Shown here: positions 43,128 to 52,188 of the stretch, piece by piece | Numbering within the stretch: position 1 is the stretch's first letter | Layout of the letters: every line of letters begins with the position of its first letter | NCBI GenBank assembly: GCA_913062975.1 | Contig: CAJXZO010000002.1 | Coordinates: 62,001-126,000 of the forward strand | Direction: 5' to 3' | DNA: 64,000 bases | From: an uncultured Micrococcales bacterium | Lineage (GTDB): Bacteria > Actinomycetota > Actinomycetes > Actinomycetales > Microbacteriaceae | Notes under the pieces: model-generated | Seen by the model: only the letters and a program-made list of their open reading frames with translations | Databases searched by the model: none | What the model was told of the DNA's origin: nothing | Program-made: the position numbers and the translations under genes

Positions 43128-44168
43128 ATGGAAGAAGCAAAGGTATTAGAGCTTTCGAAGCGAGCCAGATCAATTGCCATGCGGAATCATCCCTCGCAAG
43201 CTGCGGAGTTGGCAATTGACGAGCATGTTCTAGCTGGTGGCAGTGTTGCAAACGAAGAACAGGCGACCACCGGTGTCCTAAATGAATTGATTGGGTTTGG
43301 GCCTCTCTCTGCCTATCTAGCAGATGACTTGATTGAAGAAATCTGGATAAATAGACCCAATGAAATCCGCTTTCACAAAAATGGAAGAAATCATTTCGAA
43401 GAAATTGATTTAGATTCAGAGCAACTCAGACGAGTTGTTCAAAAACTTCTCAGGCATTCTGGCAGAAGGTTAGACAGGTCAACTCCCTCGGTTGATGCAT
43501 CCCTTGTCGATGGCTCCAGACTGCACGTTGTAATCCCCGAGGTCACAAAACAGCACTGGGCCGTGAACATCAGAAAATTCTCTAAATCCATAAAGTCGCT
43601 TGCTGACTTATCAAATCAAGGGGTTATCAGCGATAAACAATTGGAGCAGATAAGAACCTCGGTGAGACTGGGAAAGAACATACTGGTAAGTGGCGCTACC
43701 CAGGCCGGCAAGACCACCATGATGTGTGCGATTTTGGCTGAACTCGAGGGAATGCGTTTGGTCAGCTGCGAGGACACCTTTGAAATCTATGCACCACTTG
43801 ATGACTGGGTGGCTTTGCAAACAAGGCCTGGTTCGGCGGAGGGTGCCAGCGAGGTACCACTGAGGCAGTTAGTTCGAGAGGCGCTCAGGATGCGTCCCGA
43901 TCGAATAGCGGTTGGCGAGGTTCGCGGTGCAGAGGCTCTGGATTTATTGATTGCTTTGAACTCCGGAATCCCAGGTATTTGCACCATCCACTCAAATAGC
44001 GCCAGCGAGGCGATAAGGAAAATGAGAACCCTGCCACTTCTGGCAGGGGGCAACATCAGCGAGGGATTTCTAAATCCCACCGTGGATTCCGTTGTCGACA
44101 TGGTGATTCATTGTCAGCGAAACCAAGACGGCTCAAGAAAAGTTAGCGAGATTTGGCATCGTGATTAG
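43128..44168 (+). CDS. CpaF/TadA-family ATPase
   Basis: ILVSGATQAGKTTMMCAILAEL, RPGSAEGASEVPLRQLVREALRMRPDRIAVGEVRGAEALDLL, GICTIHSNSA. Confidence 0.93.
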   Translation: MEEAKVLELSKRARSIAMRNHPSQAAELAIDEHVLAGGSVANEEQATTGVLNELIGFGPLSAYLADDLIEEIWINRPNEIRFHKNGRNHFEEIDLDSEQLRRVVQKLLRHSGRRLDRSTPSVDASLVDGSRLHVVIPEVTKQHWAVNIRKFSKSIKSLADLSNQGVISDKQLEQIRTSVRLGKNILVSGATQAGKTTMMCAILAELEGMRLVSCEDTFEIYAPLDDWVALQTRPGSAEGASEVPLRQLVREALRMRPDRIAVGEVRGAEALDLLIALNSGIPGICTIHSNSASEAIRKMRTLPLLAGGNISEGFLNPTVDSVVDMVIHCQRNQDGSRKVSEIWHRD

Positions 44169-44928
44169 TGAACTGAACTCACTGGTGGCGAGGGCCGGTT
44201 TTTATCATTTTGGAACCTCAAGGGTCGTATTTGCCTCCCTACTGGGTGCAGTGTCTCTTGGGCTAATTACCTATCTTGTTTTTGGGATATATGCATTTGG
44301 TTTGGCGGTCACCGTTCTCAGCCTGTTGGCCATTATTGAGTTTTTGAGAATCAGAGCCGCCAGCAGGTATCGGCGCATGCTTGATGCCTGGCCTGCTGTT
44401 TTTGAGTTAACTCAGTCCGGTTACGCAGCATCAATTCCTTTGATTGAGCAGGTTGAGGAAATTCAAAACAGTGGCCCGAAGCAGCTTCAGGAAAGCTTCT
44501 CTGCTTTGCGATCAAAGATTGAGGTTGAGGATGAGGAGCAGGCCTTGGATTGGTTTCGCTTGACGATGGCGAATCGGTACGGTGATTTTTATGCGCTGCT
44601 AAATTTGCTCAGTTTGAATTTTGGTCTCAGTGGCCAGGTTGGCTCTTGGTCTGATTTGGCCAATCAATCAAGAATGTCCCTGCAGCGAGAGAATGAAATA
44701 AGTTCTCGCCACAACTGGTCAATGGCAATTGCCAAGTTTGGATTGTTGGCCCCGTGGCTAATAGTCCTTTTATTGATTCAAAGACCCGAGGGTCTTAGTA
44801 GCTATCAATCAGCAACTGGAAATCAGGTGATGTTGCTGGCGCTGGTTATCAGCGTGGTGGCTTATGTGGTGACTGATCGAATCGGTCGGGTCAAGCAGCG
44901 AAGTAGGGTGTTTGATGCGGCTGAGTGA
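44161..44928 (+). CDS. Type II secretion system F / TadB-like membrane protein
   Basis: Position after the CpaF ATPase; N- and C-terminal TM segments flanking a T2SSF-like helical domain. Confidence 0.75.
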   Translation: MISELNSLVARAGFYHFGTSRVVFASLLGAVSLGLITYLVFGIYAFGLAVTVLSLLAIIEFLRIRAASRYRRMLDAWPAVFELTQSGYAASIPLIEQVEEIQNSGPKQLQESFSALRSKIEVEDEEQALDWFRLTMANRYGDFYALLNLLSLNFGLSGQVGSWSDLANQSRMSLQRENEISSRHNWSMAIAKFGLLAPWLIVLLLIQRPEGLSSYQSATGNQVMLLALVISVVAYVVTDRIGRVKQRSRVFDAAE

Positions 44929-45445
44929 GCGGGTAAAAGTTTCTCCAAGGGTTGAGTTTGAACAAAACCCTGCCAGGGTTCGTAAATTCAGATCAAAAAA
45001 ACAATCTTTTGAAAGTGACTTGGCTGATTTCTCTCTGCTTTTGTCTCTCTGCGTGAAAAACGGCCTAGGGGTTGAAAAAAGTTTTTCTTGGCTCACCCAG
45101 CGTATGACGGGATCGCTTTCCGAGCAGCTTTCCGAGATTGTTGATCGAGTTGAGCTTGGAGAGTCATTTTTAGATGCTTTGGCGGAAACCTCCGAGCGAA
45201 ACTCAAATGCAGCACTCAGTGAATTTAGCTCCAAGGTAAGTCTTGCCATTACTCGAGGAACCCCACTAAGCGAGGCGCTCATTGCTCAGGCGGGGACTAT
45301 CAATCATCAGCTTGCTCAGCGCGATTTACAAAAAGCAAACAGTAATGAAACCAAGATGCTGCTGCCAATGGTGTTTTTGATTTTGCCAATGAGTGTGCTG
45401 ATGGCCAGTTTTCCAAGCCTTTCCAACCTTGGGCTTGGGATTTAG
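44912..45445 (+). CDS. Type II secretion system F / TadC-like protein
   Basis: DFSLLLSLCVKNGLGVEKSFSWL...GESFLDALAE; C-terminal TM; overlaps the tadB-like gene. Confidence 0.8.
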   Translation: MMRLSERVKVSPRVEFEQNPARVRKFRSKKQSFESDLADFSLLLSLCVKNGLGVEKSFSWLTQRMTGSLSEQLSEIVDRVELGESFLDALAETSERNSNAALSEFSSKVSLAITRGTPLSEALIAQAGTINHQLAQRDLQKANSNETKMLLPMVFLILPMSVLMASFPSLSNLGLGI

Positions 45446-45456
45446 AAAGGAGAAAA

Positions 45457-45609
45457 ATGAAGACTGTGAATTCTGATCGGGGAGATGTTCCTGGCTGGGT
45501 GCTGATCACCCTTATGACCGCGGGTTTGGTGATTCTGATTTGGGGGATTGCAGGTCCTGCCTTGCAGGGAGTGTTTGATCAGGCAATTTCTCGAGTGGTT
45601 TCGTTTTGA
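45457..45609 (+). CDS. 50-aa Flp/pilin-like small protein, not in the supplied ORF track
   Basis: MKTVNSDRGDVPGWVLITLMTAGLVILIWGIAGPALQGVFDQAISRVVSF*; SD 'agaaaggag' upstream; lies between tadC-like and tadE-like genes. Confidence 0.72.
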   Translation: MKTVNSDRGDVPGWVLITLMTAGLVILIWGIAGPALQGVFDQAISRVVSF

Positions 45610-45971
45610 AAGCTGAAAAAGGCTCGGCTGTGATTGGTTCGATTCTTGGGCTGACTGCAATCACCCTGGTTTCCATCAGCGTTATTTTGGCGTTGATGGC
45701 TGGCTGGAATGCGATGTTGATTCGAGACGCTGCGGTGAGTGGTGCCAGGCATGGGGCACTTGCCGATAAAACACCAGCGGATGGCGAGCGCTACACCCTG
45801 AAACTGTTAGAGCAAAGAATGCCATCACTTGCCAATTTTCAAACTGGATCGTCAATTGAGAATCAGCAGCTTTCGATTTCGGTTAGTGCGAGCTTGCCCC
45901 AAGCGGGTTACATCAACAGCCTGAGCATTCCAACGGTGACTGGGAGCGCGGAGCTTGAGAGGCGGTTCTAA
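45606..45971 (+). CDS. TadE-like pilus assembly protein
   Basis: EKGSAVIGSILGLTAITLVSISVILALMAGWNAMLIRDAAVSGARHGALAD; TTG start overlapping the previous stop. Confidence 0.7.
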   Translation: MKAEKGSAVIGSILGLTAITLVSISVILALMAGWNAMLIRDAAVSGARHGALADKTPADGERYTLKLLEQRMPSLANFQTGSSIENQQLSISVSASLPQAGYINSLSIPTVTGSAELERRF

Positions 45972-46302
45972 GGGCTATGCGGCGGTAGAGATCATTGTCT
46001 ATTCAATCCTGCCGCTAATAGTCTTCGCACTCGTCCCCGCTGGCTACCAGGCTATTCAAAAACAGTTAGCCGCTGAGTCGGTGGTGAGGATGGTCGCTCG
46101 GGAAATGATGATTGAAAAGCCTGAAAACCCAGAGGCGACTGCAGCATCTTTGGCGAATGAAATCTCCAGGGATTTTGGCTACCCAGCTAGCCTCTCAATT
46201 TCATGCATTGACGCCTGTAATGAAAGCGGGGGATGGTATCGGTTGCAGGTAAGCATCGATTCCGCTGAAGCTCAAAAGGTTGCGGTCATTGAAGACAGAT
46301 AG
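45955..46302 (+). CDS. TadE-like / pilus-associated membrane protein
   Basis: KGYAAVEIIVYSILPLIVFALVPAGYQAIQKQLAAESVVRMVAREM; single N-terminal TM; operon position. Confidence 0.6.
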   Translation: MRGGSKGYAAVEIIVYSILPLIVFALVPAGYQAIQKQLAAESVVRMVAREMMIEKPENPEATAASLANEISRDFGYPASLSISCIDACNESGGWYRLQVSIDSAEAQKVAVIEDR

Positions 46303-46699
46303 GGGATCAATCTCACCATTCGGCATTGGCCTTGCATCTATTTCAGTTGCAACCGCATTGGTTGTTTATCTTTCGGGAATGATGCTGATTGCTCAACATC
46401 GACTGCAAGGGGATGCTGACCTTGCTCTGTTGCAAGCACATCAGCATTCAGTTGCGCAATTGGAGTATGCGGAGTATTCATTAGTGCAATCACAACTGGA
46501 GAGATACTTCCAGGCAAACAACGTTCCGGGACTTGCTTTTATTGACCTTGAAGTGGATGACTTTGAATCCAGAATGAGGTTATGCTCAAATCTCTCGCTT
46601 CCGTTTTCGGCGATGGATCTGCCAACCGCAATTTCAGTCTGTGCCGAGAGTGCGGTGGCAAGTTTTGACCCTAGGGATGGTCAGCGGATTTACTCCTGA
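46280..46699 (+). CDS. Tad-locus secretory/TadG-like protein
   Basis: DRGSISPFGIGLASISVATALVVYLSGMMLIAQHRLQGDADLALL; operon position; divergent C-terminus. Confidence 0.55.
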   Translation: MRSLKTDRGSISPFGIGLASISVATALVVYLSGMMLIAQHRLQGDADLALLQAHQHSVAQLEYAEYSLVQSQLERYFQANNVPGLAFIDLEVDDFESRMRLCSNLSLPFSAMDLPTAISVCAESAVASFDPRDGQRIYS

Positions 46700-47877
46700 G
46701 TGTTTGGGTTTCCATACTTAGGCAAAAATCTCCAAAACATATAGGCACCATAAAAACTGATTCCTCCCATGACTGCCATGGCTGGACCCAGCCCAAACAA
46801 TAGAGTCACACCTGAGAGCACATATGGAGAGAAAGCATTGCCACTTGTGGTGAGAAGCCTAAATCCAGCCAAGAATTCGCTTCTGGCATCAATTGGGGCT
46901 AGATCTGCACCCAGCACCATGTTTATGCCACTGGATAAAGCATTTACCAGTGCCGTAAGGGCTGCAAACAAGGCAAAGGTGAACACATCGTCCATGATGA
47001 AAAACAGCATGTAGAGAACACCAAAGGCCAGCATTGTAGGCACCGACGTCCAGAATCTGCCGTATTTATCCATCACAACTCCAGATAAATAAAACAGTGA
47101 GAAATCAATGATTCCGGTGAGGCCAATAATCAATGAGGTGGTTGCGGGATCAATCCCCAGATTGATTGCAAACAGTGGAAGAGCAATCATTCGGATGTTT
47201 CGGATGCCTGCAATCACCGCACTGGCAACACCGAGTGTTCGCAGTTTGTTTTTTTCCCGCTTGGCGATCATCCAGGAACGACCGCGATTTTCACTAGGCG
47301 TGCAAATCATTGACTCGGCATCCACAGAGAAAATCAAGAGACTGACCAACAGCATCAATCCTGCTGCCAACAAATAAACGGAGTTTGTCCCAAATCCCGT
47401 AATCAGGAATGAGCCAAGCACCGGGCCCAGGGCAAGCCCACCTCGAAACATCCCGCCAAGAATTGACATTGCCCTGGCTCTAATCATCCAAGGTATCTTT
47501 TCCGCCATGAAGGTGTGCCTAGCTAAACCAAACAGGCTGTGTCCAGCACCAACCATGGCAGCACCGGCTGCTAAAAATAAAACGTTTTGACCAACCAGAG
47601 CGATCGTGGCGCCAAGTGCACCAATCGCCCCAGCAATCATCATTGCTCTGCGTTCGCCAAAGATTCCGTTGACGATGGCTGATGGGATTTCCGCCAAAAG
47701 CGCTCCAAGCATCAGTGCTCCAGCAACAGCACCAGCTGTTGCCAGTCCAACACCAAAGTTTTCGGCAGTGGCTGGGATGATTGGAAGCAGTGCTCCCTCG
47801 GCCATCATGAAAAGCAGCGATGGAATATAGACAGGTCTAATCAGATTGCGCTTGCGGAACTGATTGCTTTGACTCAC
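46690..47877 (-). CDS. MFS transporter
   Basis: 12 TM-like profile; [29 protein letters not shown]. Confidence 0.83.
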   Translation of the reverse strand: MSQSNQFRKRNLIRPVYIPSLLFMMAEGALLPIIPATAENFGVGLATAGAVAGALMLGALLAEIPSAIVNGIFGERRAMMIAGAIGALGATIALVGQNVLFLAAGAAMVGAGHSLFGLARHTFMAEKIPWMIRARAMSILGGMFRGGLALGPVLGSFLITGFGTNSVYLLAAGLMLLVSLLIFSVDAESMICTPSENRGRSWMIAKREKNKLRTLGVASAVIAGIRNIRMIALPLFAINLGIDPATTSLIIGLTGIIDFSLFYLSGVVMDKYGRFWTSVPTMLAFGVLYMLFFIMDDVFTFALFAALTALVNALSSGINMVLGADLAPIDARSEFLAGFRLLTTSGNAFSPYVLSGVTLLFGLGPAMAVMGGISFYGAYMFWRFLPKYGNPNTQE

Positions 47878-47913
47878 CGGGCAATTATCTCACTGGTCGT
47901 AGACTTATGGCCC

Positions 47914-49014
47914 ATGGCAGAAATTGAGTTCAATCAGCGCTTGGAGTCGGTTCGAGAAACTTTCGAGGCGATTGTCGAGGTTCTCAACCCGCGGCAACTT
48001 GAATCAGACAAAGATGAGTTAGAGATTCAGGTGACTGACCCTGGACTATGGGATGATCAGGCCAGAGCTCAAAAGCTAACCTCGAAGCTTTCCAGGGCCA
48101 AGCAATCGCTGGAAACAATCAGTCGAATCGAGTCAAGAATTTCTGATGCAGAGGTTTTGTATCAGATGTCTCAGGATGAACAAGACAGTTCTGCTGAAGC
48201 AGAAGCCGTGAAAGAGCTGCAGAGTCTTGAAAAAGATATCGCAGAGCTAGAAGTTCAAACTCTTTTGAATGGCGAGTACGACGAGCGTGGTGCTGTGATG
48301 ACCATCCGCAGTGGTGCTGGTGGGGACGACGCAACAGATTTTGCAGAAATGTTGCTCAGAATGTATTCAAGGTTTGCTGAAAAAAGAGGCTGGAAGCCAA
48401 AAGTTTTAGACACCTCCTACGCAGAAGGTGCTGGAATCAAATCAGCAACCTTGGAAGTTGGTGAACCATTTGCTTTTGGTCAGCTATCGGTTGAGGCAGG
48501 AACACACCGTTTGGTTCGGATGAGCCCATTCAATGCAGCGGGAAAGAGGCAAACAAGTTTTGCTGCGGTTGAGGTCGTTCCGCTTATTGAGAGCACAGAT
48601 GAAATTGAAATTGATGAGAATGATTTGAAAATTGACGTTTATCGCTCGAGCGGTCCCGGCGGACAGAGCGTTAACACCACAGATTCTGCTGTCAGGATTA
48701 CCCACCAACCCACCGGCACAGTGGTCAGCTGTCAAAACGAAAAGTCTCAACTTCAGAACAAGGCTGCCGCAATGAGAGTTTTGCAATCAAGGTTGCTAGA
48801 AATCAAACGCCGTGAAGAGCTTGCCACCAAAAAAGAGTTGGCCGGGGATGTGAAGGCAAGCTGGGGCGAGCAGATGAGGAGTTATGTCTTAGCTCCCTAT
48901 CAGATGGTGAAAGACCTCAGAACTGATTACGAGGTGAATAACCCAGATGAGATTTTTGATGGGGATTTAGATGGTTTTGTGCAGGCGGGAATTCGCTGGC
49001 GCAAACGTTCTTAG
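47914..49014 (+). CDS. prfB: Peptide chain release factor 2
   Basis: [26 protein letters not shown] (GGQ motif), [23 protein letters not shown]; start trimmed to MAEIEFN. Confidence 0.95.
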   Translation: MAEIEFNQRLESVRETFEAIVEVLNPRQLESDKDELEIQVTDPGLWDDQARAQKLTSKLSRAKQSLETISRIESRISDAEVLYQMSQDEQDSSAEAEAVKELQSLEKDIAELEVQTLLNGEYDERGAVMTIRSGAGGDDATDFAEMLLRMYSRFAEKRGWKPKVLDTSYAEGAGIKSATLEVGEPFAFGQLSVEAGTHRLVRMSPFNAAGKRQTSFAAVEVVPLIESTDEIEIDENDLKIDVYRSSGPGGQSVNTTDSAVRITHQPTGTVVSCQNEKSQLQNKAAAMRVLQSRLLEIKRREELATKKELAGDVKASWGEQMRSYVLAPYQMVKDLRTDYEVNNPDEIFDGDLDGFVQAGIRWRKRS

Positions 49015-49073
49015 GGCAACACTCCATACCCCTGCCGTGATTTCCGAGGAGTCAAAAATAGGCTTGAAAAACA

Positions 49074-49793
49074 ATGATCACCATCCAGCATGCCGTAAAG
49101 ACTTATAAGGGTTCAGATGAACCAGCTTTGAAATCAGTCTCTCTGCAGGTTGATCGCGGGGAGTTTGTTTTTCTAGTTGGAGCCAGCGGTTCTGGCAAGT
49201 CAACGCTTATGCGAATGGTGTTGCGTGAAGATGTTCCAACAACTGGTTCAATTCATGTCTTGGGTGAGGATTTGATCAACCTTGCAAGCCGCAGGGTGCC
49301 AATTTTTAGAAGACGTCTCGGTGTGGTTTTTCAGGATTTCCGACTTTTGCCTCAGAAAAACGTCTACGAAAACGTCGCTTATTCATCAAAAGTGATCGGG
49401 AAACCTCGGGCATTCATCGAGACTGCCGTTCCAGATGTGTTGAGTCTTGTTGGTCTCAGTGAAAAAGCCAAACGCATGCCAAGTGAGCTATCTGGTGGTG
49501 AGCAGCAAAGAGTAGCGGTAGCGAGAGCGATTGTGAATAAACCAGATATTTTGCTTGCAGATGAGCCAACTGGAAACCTTGACCCGAAAACCTCTGGCGA
49601 AATCATGGATCTTTTGCAACGAATCAATCTGGGTGGAACAACTGTTTTGATGGCAACTCACGATCGAGGAATCGTTGACCGTTTGCAAAAGCGGGTCATT
49701 GAGCTCAAAAACGGAGAAATCATCAGAGACGAGGTAGCCGCTGGATACAGAGATGTGAACACCGGCGAGATGCCCAAGTCGGAGGAATTCTGA
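49074..49793 (+). CDS. ftsE: Cell division ATP-binding protein FtsE
   Basis: Walker A GASGSGKSTLMRM, ABC signature LSGGEQQRVAVARAIVNKPDILLADEPTGNLDP. Confidence 0.95.
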   Translation: MITIQHAVKTYKGSDEPALKSVSLQVDRGEFVFLVGASGSGKSTLMRMVLREDVPTTGSIHVLGEDLINLASRRVPIFRRRLGVVFQDFRLLPQKNVYENVAYSSKVIGKPRAFIETAVPDVLSLVGLSEKAKRMPSELSGGEQQRVAVARAIVNKPDILLADEPTGNLDPKTSGEIMDLLQRINLGGTTVLMATHDRGIVDRLQKRVIELKNGEIIRDEVAAGYRDVNTGEMPKSEEF

Positions 49794-50707
49794 TGAAGGT
49801 TTTATTTGCGCTTAGTGAGTCCTGGGCTGGGATTCGAAGCAACGTTTCAATGGTCATCTCAATCGTCTTGGTGACATTTATCTCACTAAGTTTTGTGGGT
49901 ATTGCTGCACTTTTACAGTTGCAGATCAATGAAATGAAAAACTATTGGTACGACCGAGCACAGGTAGCTGTCTACATGTGCACCGATGTGTCCCCAGCTG
50001 CCGCCTGCCCAACGGGCGAGGCGAGTGAGGCTGAAAAAGCAGCAGTGGATGCTCAGTTGCAATCCACAGTTTTAGCGCCATACATAGACCAGTACTACTT
50101 TGAAACCCACGAAGAAGCTTATGAGAAGTTCAGCGAGGAATTCGCTGACAGCTCAGTAGCCAGCTATGTAACTCCCGAGCAGTTGAATGAGGCTTTTTGG
50201 GTGAATCTGATAAACCCCGAGCAGAGTGCGATTATCACCGAAAGCTTTAGTGGTGCAGCGGGGGTTGAGCAGGTTAGAGACCAGCGGGGTTATCTGGATT
50301 CAATCTTTAGTTTTCTAAATGCTGGGTCTATCACGGCAGCCGCAGTGGCAGGGGTGATGTTGGCAAGCGCTTTGCTGTTGATCAGCACCACCATCAGACT
50401 TAGTGCATTCTCAAGACGTCGAGAAATAGCAATTATGAGGCTGGTTGGAGCAAGCAATTTCTCCATTAGATTCCCCTTTGTCCTAGAGGGCGTAATTGCC
50501 GCAACCCTTGGTGCGGTTGTCAGCGCGGTGGCTGTTTATGCAGCAGTTGAGTTTTTAGTTCAAGATTTCCTAGCCGTCAGATTGCCCTTCACCTCATTTG
50601 TTGGAGCCCAGCAGGCGCTAACAGTTGTTCCCTGGTTAATTCTTGGCGGTGTTATCCTTTCAGCTCTGGCGAGTTCAGTAGCAATTCGCCGATATCTAAA
50701 GGTCTAA
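49793..50707 (+). CDS. ftsX: Cell division permease-like protein FtsX
   Basis: FALSESWAGIRSNVSMVISIVLVTFISL, 4 TM, overlaps the ftsE stop. Confidence 0.94.
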   Translation: MKVLFALSESWAGIRSNVSMVISIVLVTFISLSFVGIAALLQLQINEMKNYWYDRAQVAVYMCTDVSPAAACPTGEASEAEKAAVDAQLQSTVLAPYIDQYYFETHEEAYEKFSEEFADSSVASYVTPEQLNEAFWVNLINPEQSAIITESFSGAAGVEQVRDQRGYLDSIFSFLNAGSITAAAVAGVMLASALLLISTTIRLSAFSRRREIAIMRLVGASNFSIRFPFVLEGVIAATLGAVVSAVAVYAAVEFLVQDFLAVRLPFTSFVGAQQALTVVPWLILGGVILSALASSVAIRRYLKV

Positions 50708-50719
50708 CCGGGAGAGAAC

Positions 50720-51193
50720 ATGCCTAGGGAGCGCGGCGAAGCAATTGTCGCAACCAACCGTAAGGCTCGTTACGACTATCACATCGATGATGTCTACGAG
50801 GCTGGGCTTGTGCTGACTGGAACTGAGGTTAAGTCTCTACGAGCCGGTAGGGCCTCGCTGGTGGATGGTTACGCGGCCATTGAAAACGGTGAGGCATGGC
50901 TAGAAAACGTTCACATCCCAGAATTCACTGAGGGTTCCTGGACTAATCACTCCACCAGAAGAAAAAGAAAATTACTTCTAAACCGGATGGAGATTAACAA
51001 GCTCACCGGCAAAGTCAAAGAAACTGGCTTCACGCTGGTGCCTCTGAAACTTTATTTCAAAGATGGCAGAGCCAAAGTTGAAATCGCTTTAGCTCGAGGC
51101 AAAAAGGAATATGACAAGCGTCAAACTTTGAAAGAAAAGCAAGACAAGCGCGAAGCAGACAGAGCTGTGGCCACCAGGGGCAAAGAGTGGTAA
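50720..51193 (+). CDS. smpB: SsrA-binding protein
   Basis: [44 protein letters not shown]; adjacent to ssrA. Confidence 0.97.
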   Translation: MPRERGEAIVATNRKARYDYHIDDVYEAGLVLTGTEVKSLRAGRASLVDGYAAIENGEAWLENVHIPEFTEGSWTNHSTRRKRKLLLNRMEINKLTGKVKETGFTLVPLKLYFKDGRAKVEIALARGKKEYDKRQTLKEKQDKREADRAVATRGKEW

Positions 51194-51233
51194 ACTGCGA
51201 TACTGCCTTGCGGCAGATTTGATAACTAAACAC

Positions 51234-51601
51234 GGGGATGATCGGTTTCGACACTGTAGTAGTGCGTGGATGAAGCGGGTCGAGGATGCAGAGTTATCTC
51301 GTTAACGCCCTCTGCAAAACTATAGGTGCCAAATCTAAGCGCGCCGACTTCGCCCTAGCTGCATAAGCTAGCCCCGAAGTCCGTCTAACTGGGTTCGATT
51401 CCGCCCCAGACCTAGACGCCATTTAGGAATCTAGCTGGATGGTAGCGCCTAGGTGCTGTCCGGGACTTTTTACCTGGGCTGGGTCTGTCTGCATAGTGGC
51501 TTCAGACAAATGCAGGGGCCGAGAAAACGTCTTTTGAAGCTACGCCCGTAGAATCTCCACAATCACTGCCGTGGACGGGGGTTCAATTCCCCCCATCTCC
51601 A
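51234..51601 (+). ncRNA. ssrA: Transfer-messenger RNA (tmRNA)
   Basis: GGGGATG...CATCTCC acceptor pairing; TTCAATTCC T-loop; tag ORF 51328-51366 encodes AKSKRADFALAA*. Confidence 0.95.
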
Positions 51602-51610
51602 CTCAATAAA

Positions 51611-51642
51611 AAACTCCCTGGTGTTGAGCCAGGGAGTTTTCT
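51611..51642. terminator. Bidirectional Rho-independent terminator between ssrA and carbonic anhydrase
   Basis: AAAAAACTCCCTGG-TGTTGAG-CCAGGGAGTTTTCTT: strong stem flanked by A-tract and T-tract. Confidence 0.85.
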
Positions 51643-51649
51643 TAATTCC

Positions 51650-52138
51650 TTACTTAACTTCGTTTAGTTCCCCAGTTGCAACATCAAAGATGAAGCCCCT
51701 GATGTTGTCTTTTTTCGGTATGAAAGGGCTTGCCTTGATTCGGGCAACTGATTGCCTGACATCAGTTTCTAGGTCATTGAATGATTCCGCCGCCCACTCT
51801 GGCTTGATGCCGGTCTCATCCTGGATGCTTGCCTTGAACTCATCGTCGGTGAAGGTGAGCATGCCGCAGTCGGTGTGGTGGATGAGGATGATTTCCTCAG
51901 TTCCCAGCAGTCGCTGGCTGATTGCCAGTGAGCGAATCTCGTCATCTGTGACTACTCCACCGGCGTTGCGGATAACGTGGGACTCTCCCTCTTGAATGCC
52001 TAAAGCGCCATAGACGTTCAGTCTTGCGTCCATGCATGCCAAGACCGCAATCTTGTTGCTTGGAGGCAAGGGCAATGGGCCAGAAAAACTGGCTGCGTAA
52101 GCTTTGTTGTTTTCTAAATACTGGTCTGTAATGGTCAT
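51650..52138 (-). CDS. Beta-carbonic anhydrase
   Basis: VLACMDARLNVYGALGIQEGESHVIRNAGG, IILIHHTDCGM. Confidence 0.93.
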   Translation of the reverse strand: MTITDQYLENNKAYAASFSGPLPLPPSNKIAVLACMDARLNVYGALGIQEGESHVIRNAGGVVTDDEIRSLAISQRLLGTEEIILIHHTDCGMLTFTDDEFKASIQDETGIKPEWAAESFNDLETDVRQSVARIKASPFIPKKDNIRGFIFDVATGELNEVK

Positions 52139-52188
52139 CCCAAGAATCTAAATCACTGAGGTTTTAGAACCCCTGTTGTTGCTAATAA

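Noticed and set aside
47869-47913. N-terminal extension of prfB, and possible programmed +1 frameshift
   Set aside because: [10 protein letters not shown] is a normal RF2 start and the frame is continuous through the GGQ motif, so no frameshift is needed
51203-51216. CTGCC-TTGC-GGCAG hairpin between smpB and ssrA
   Set aside because: Short stem without a clear T-tract; cannot distinguish a weak smpB terminator from chance
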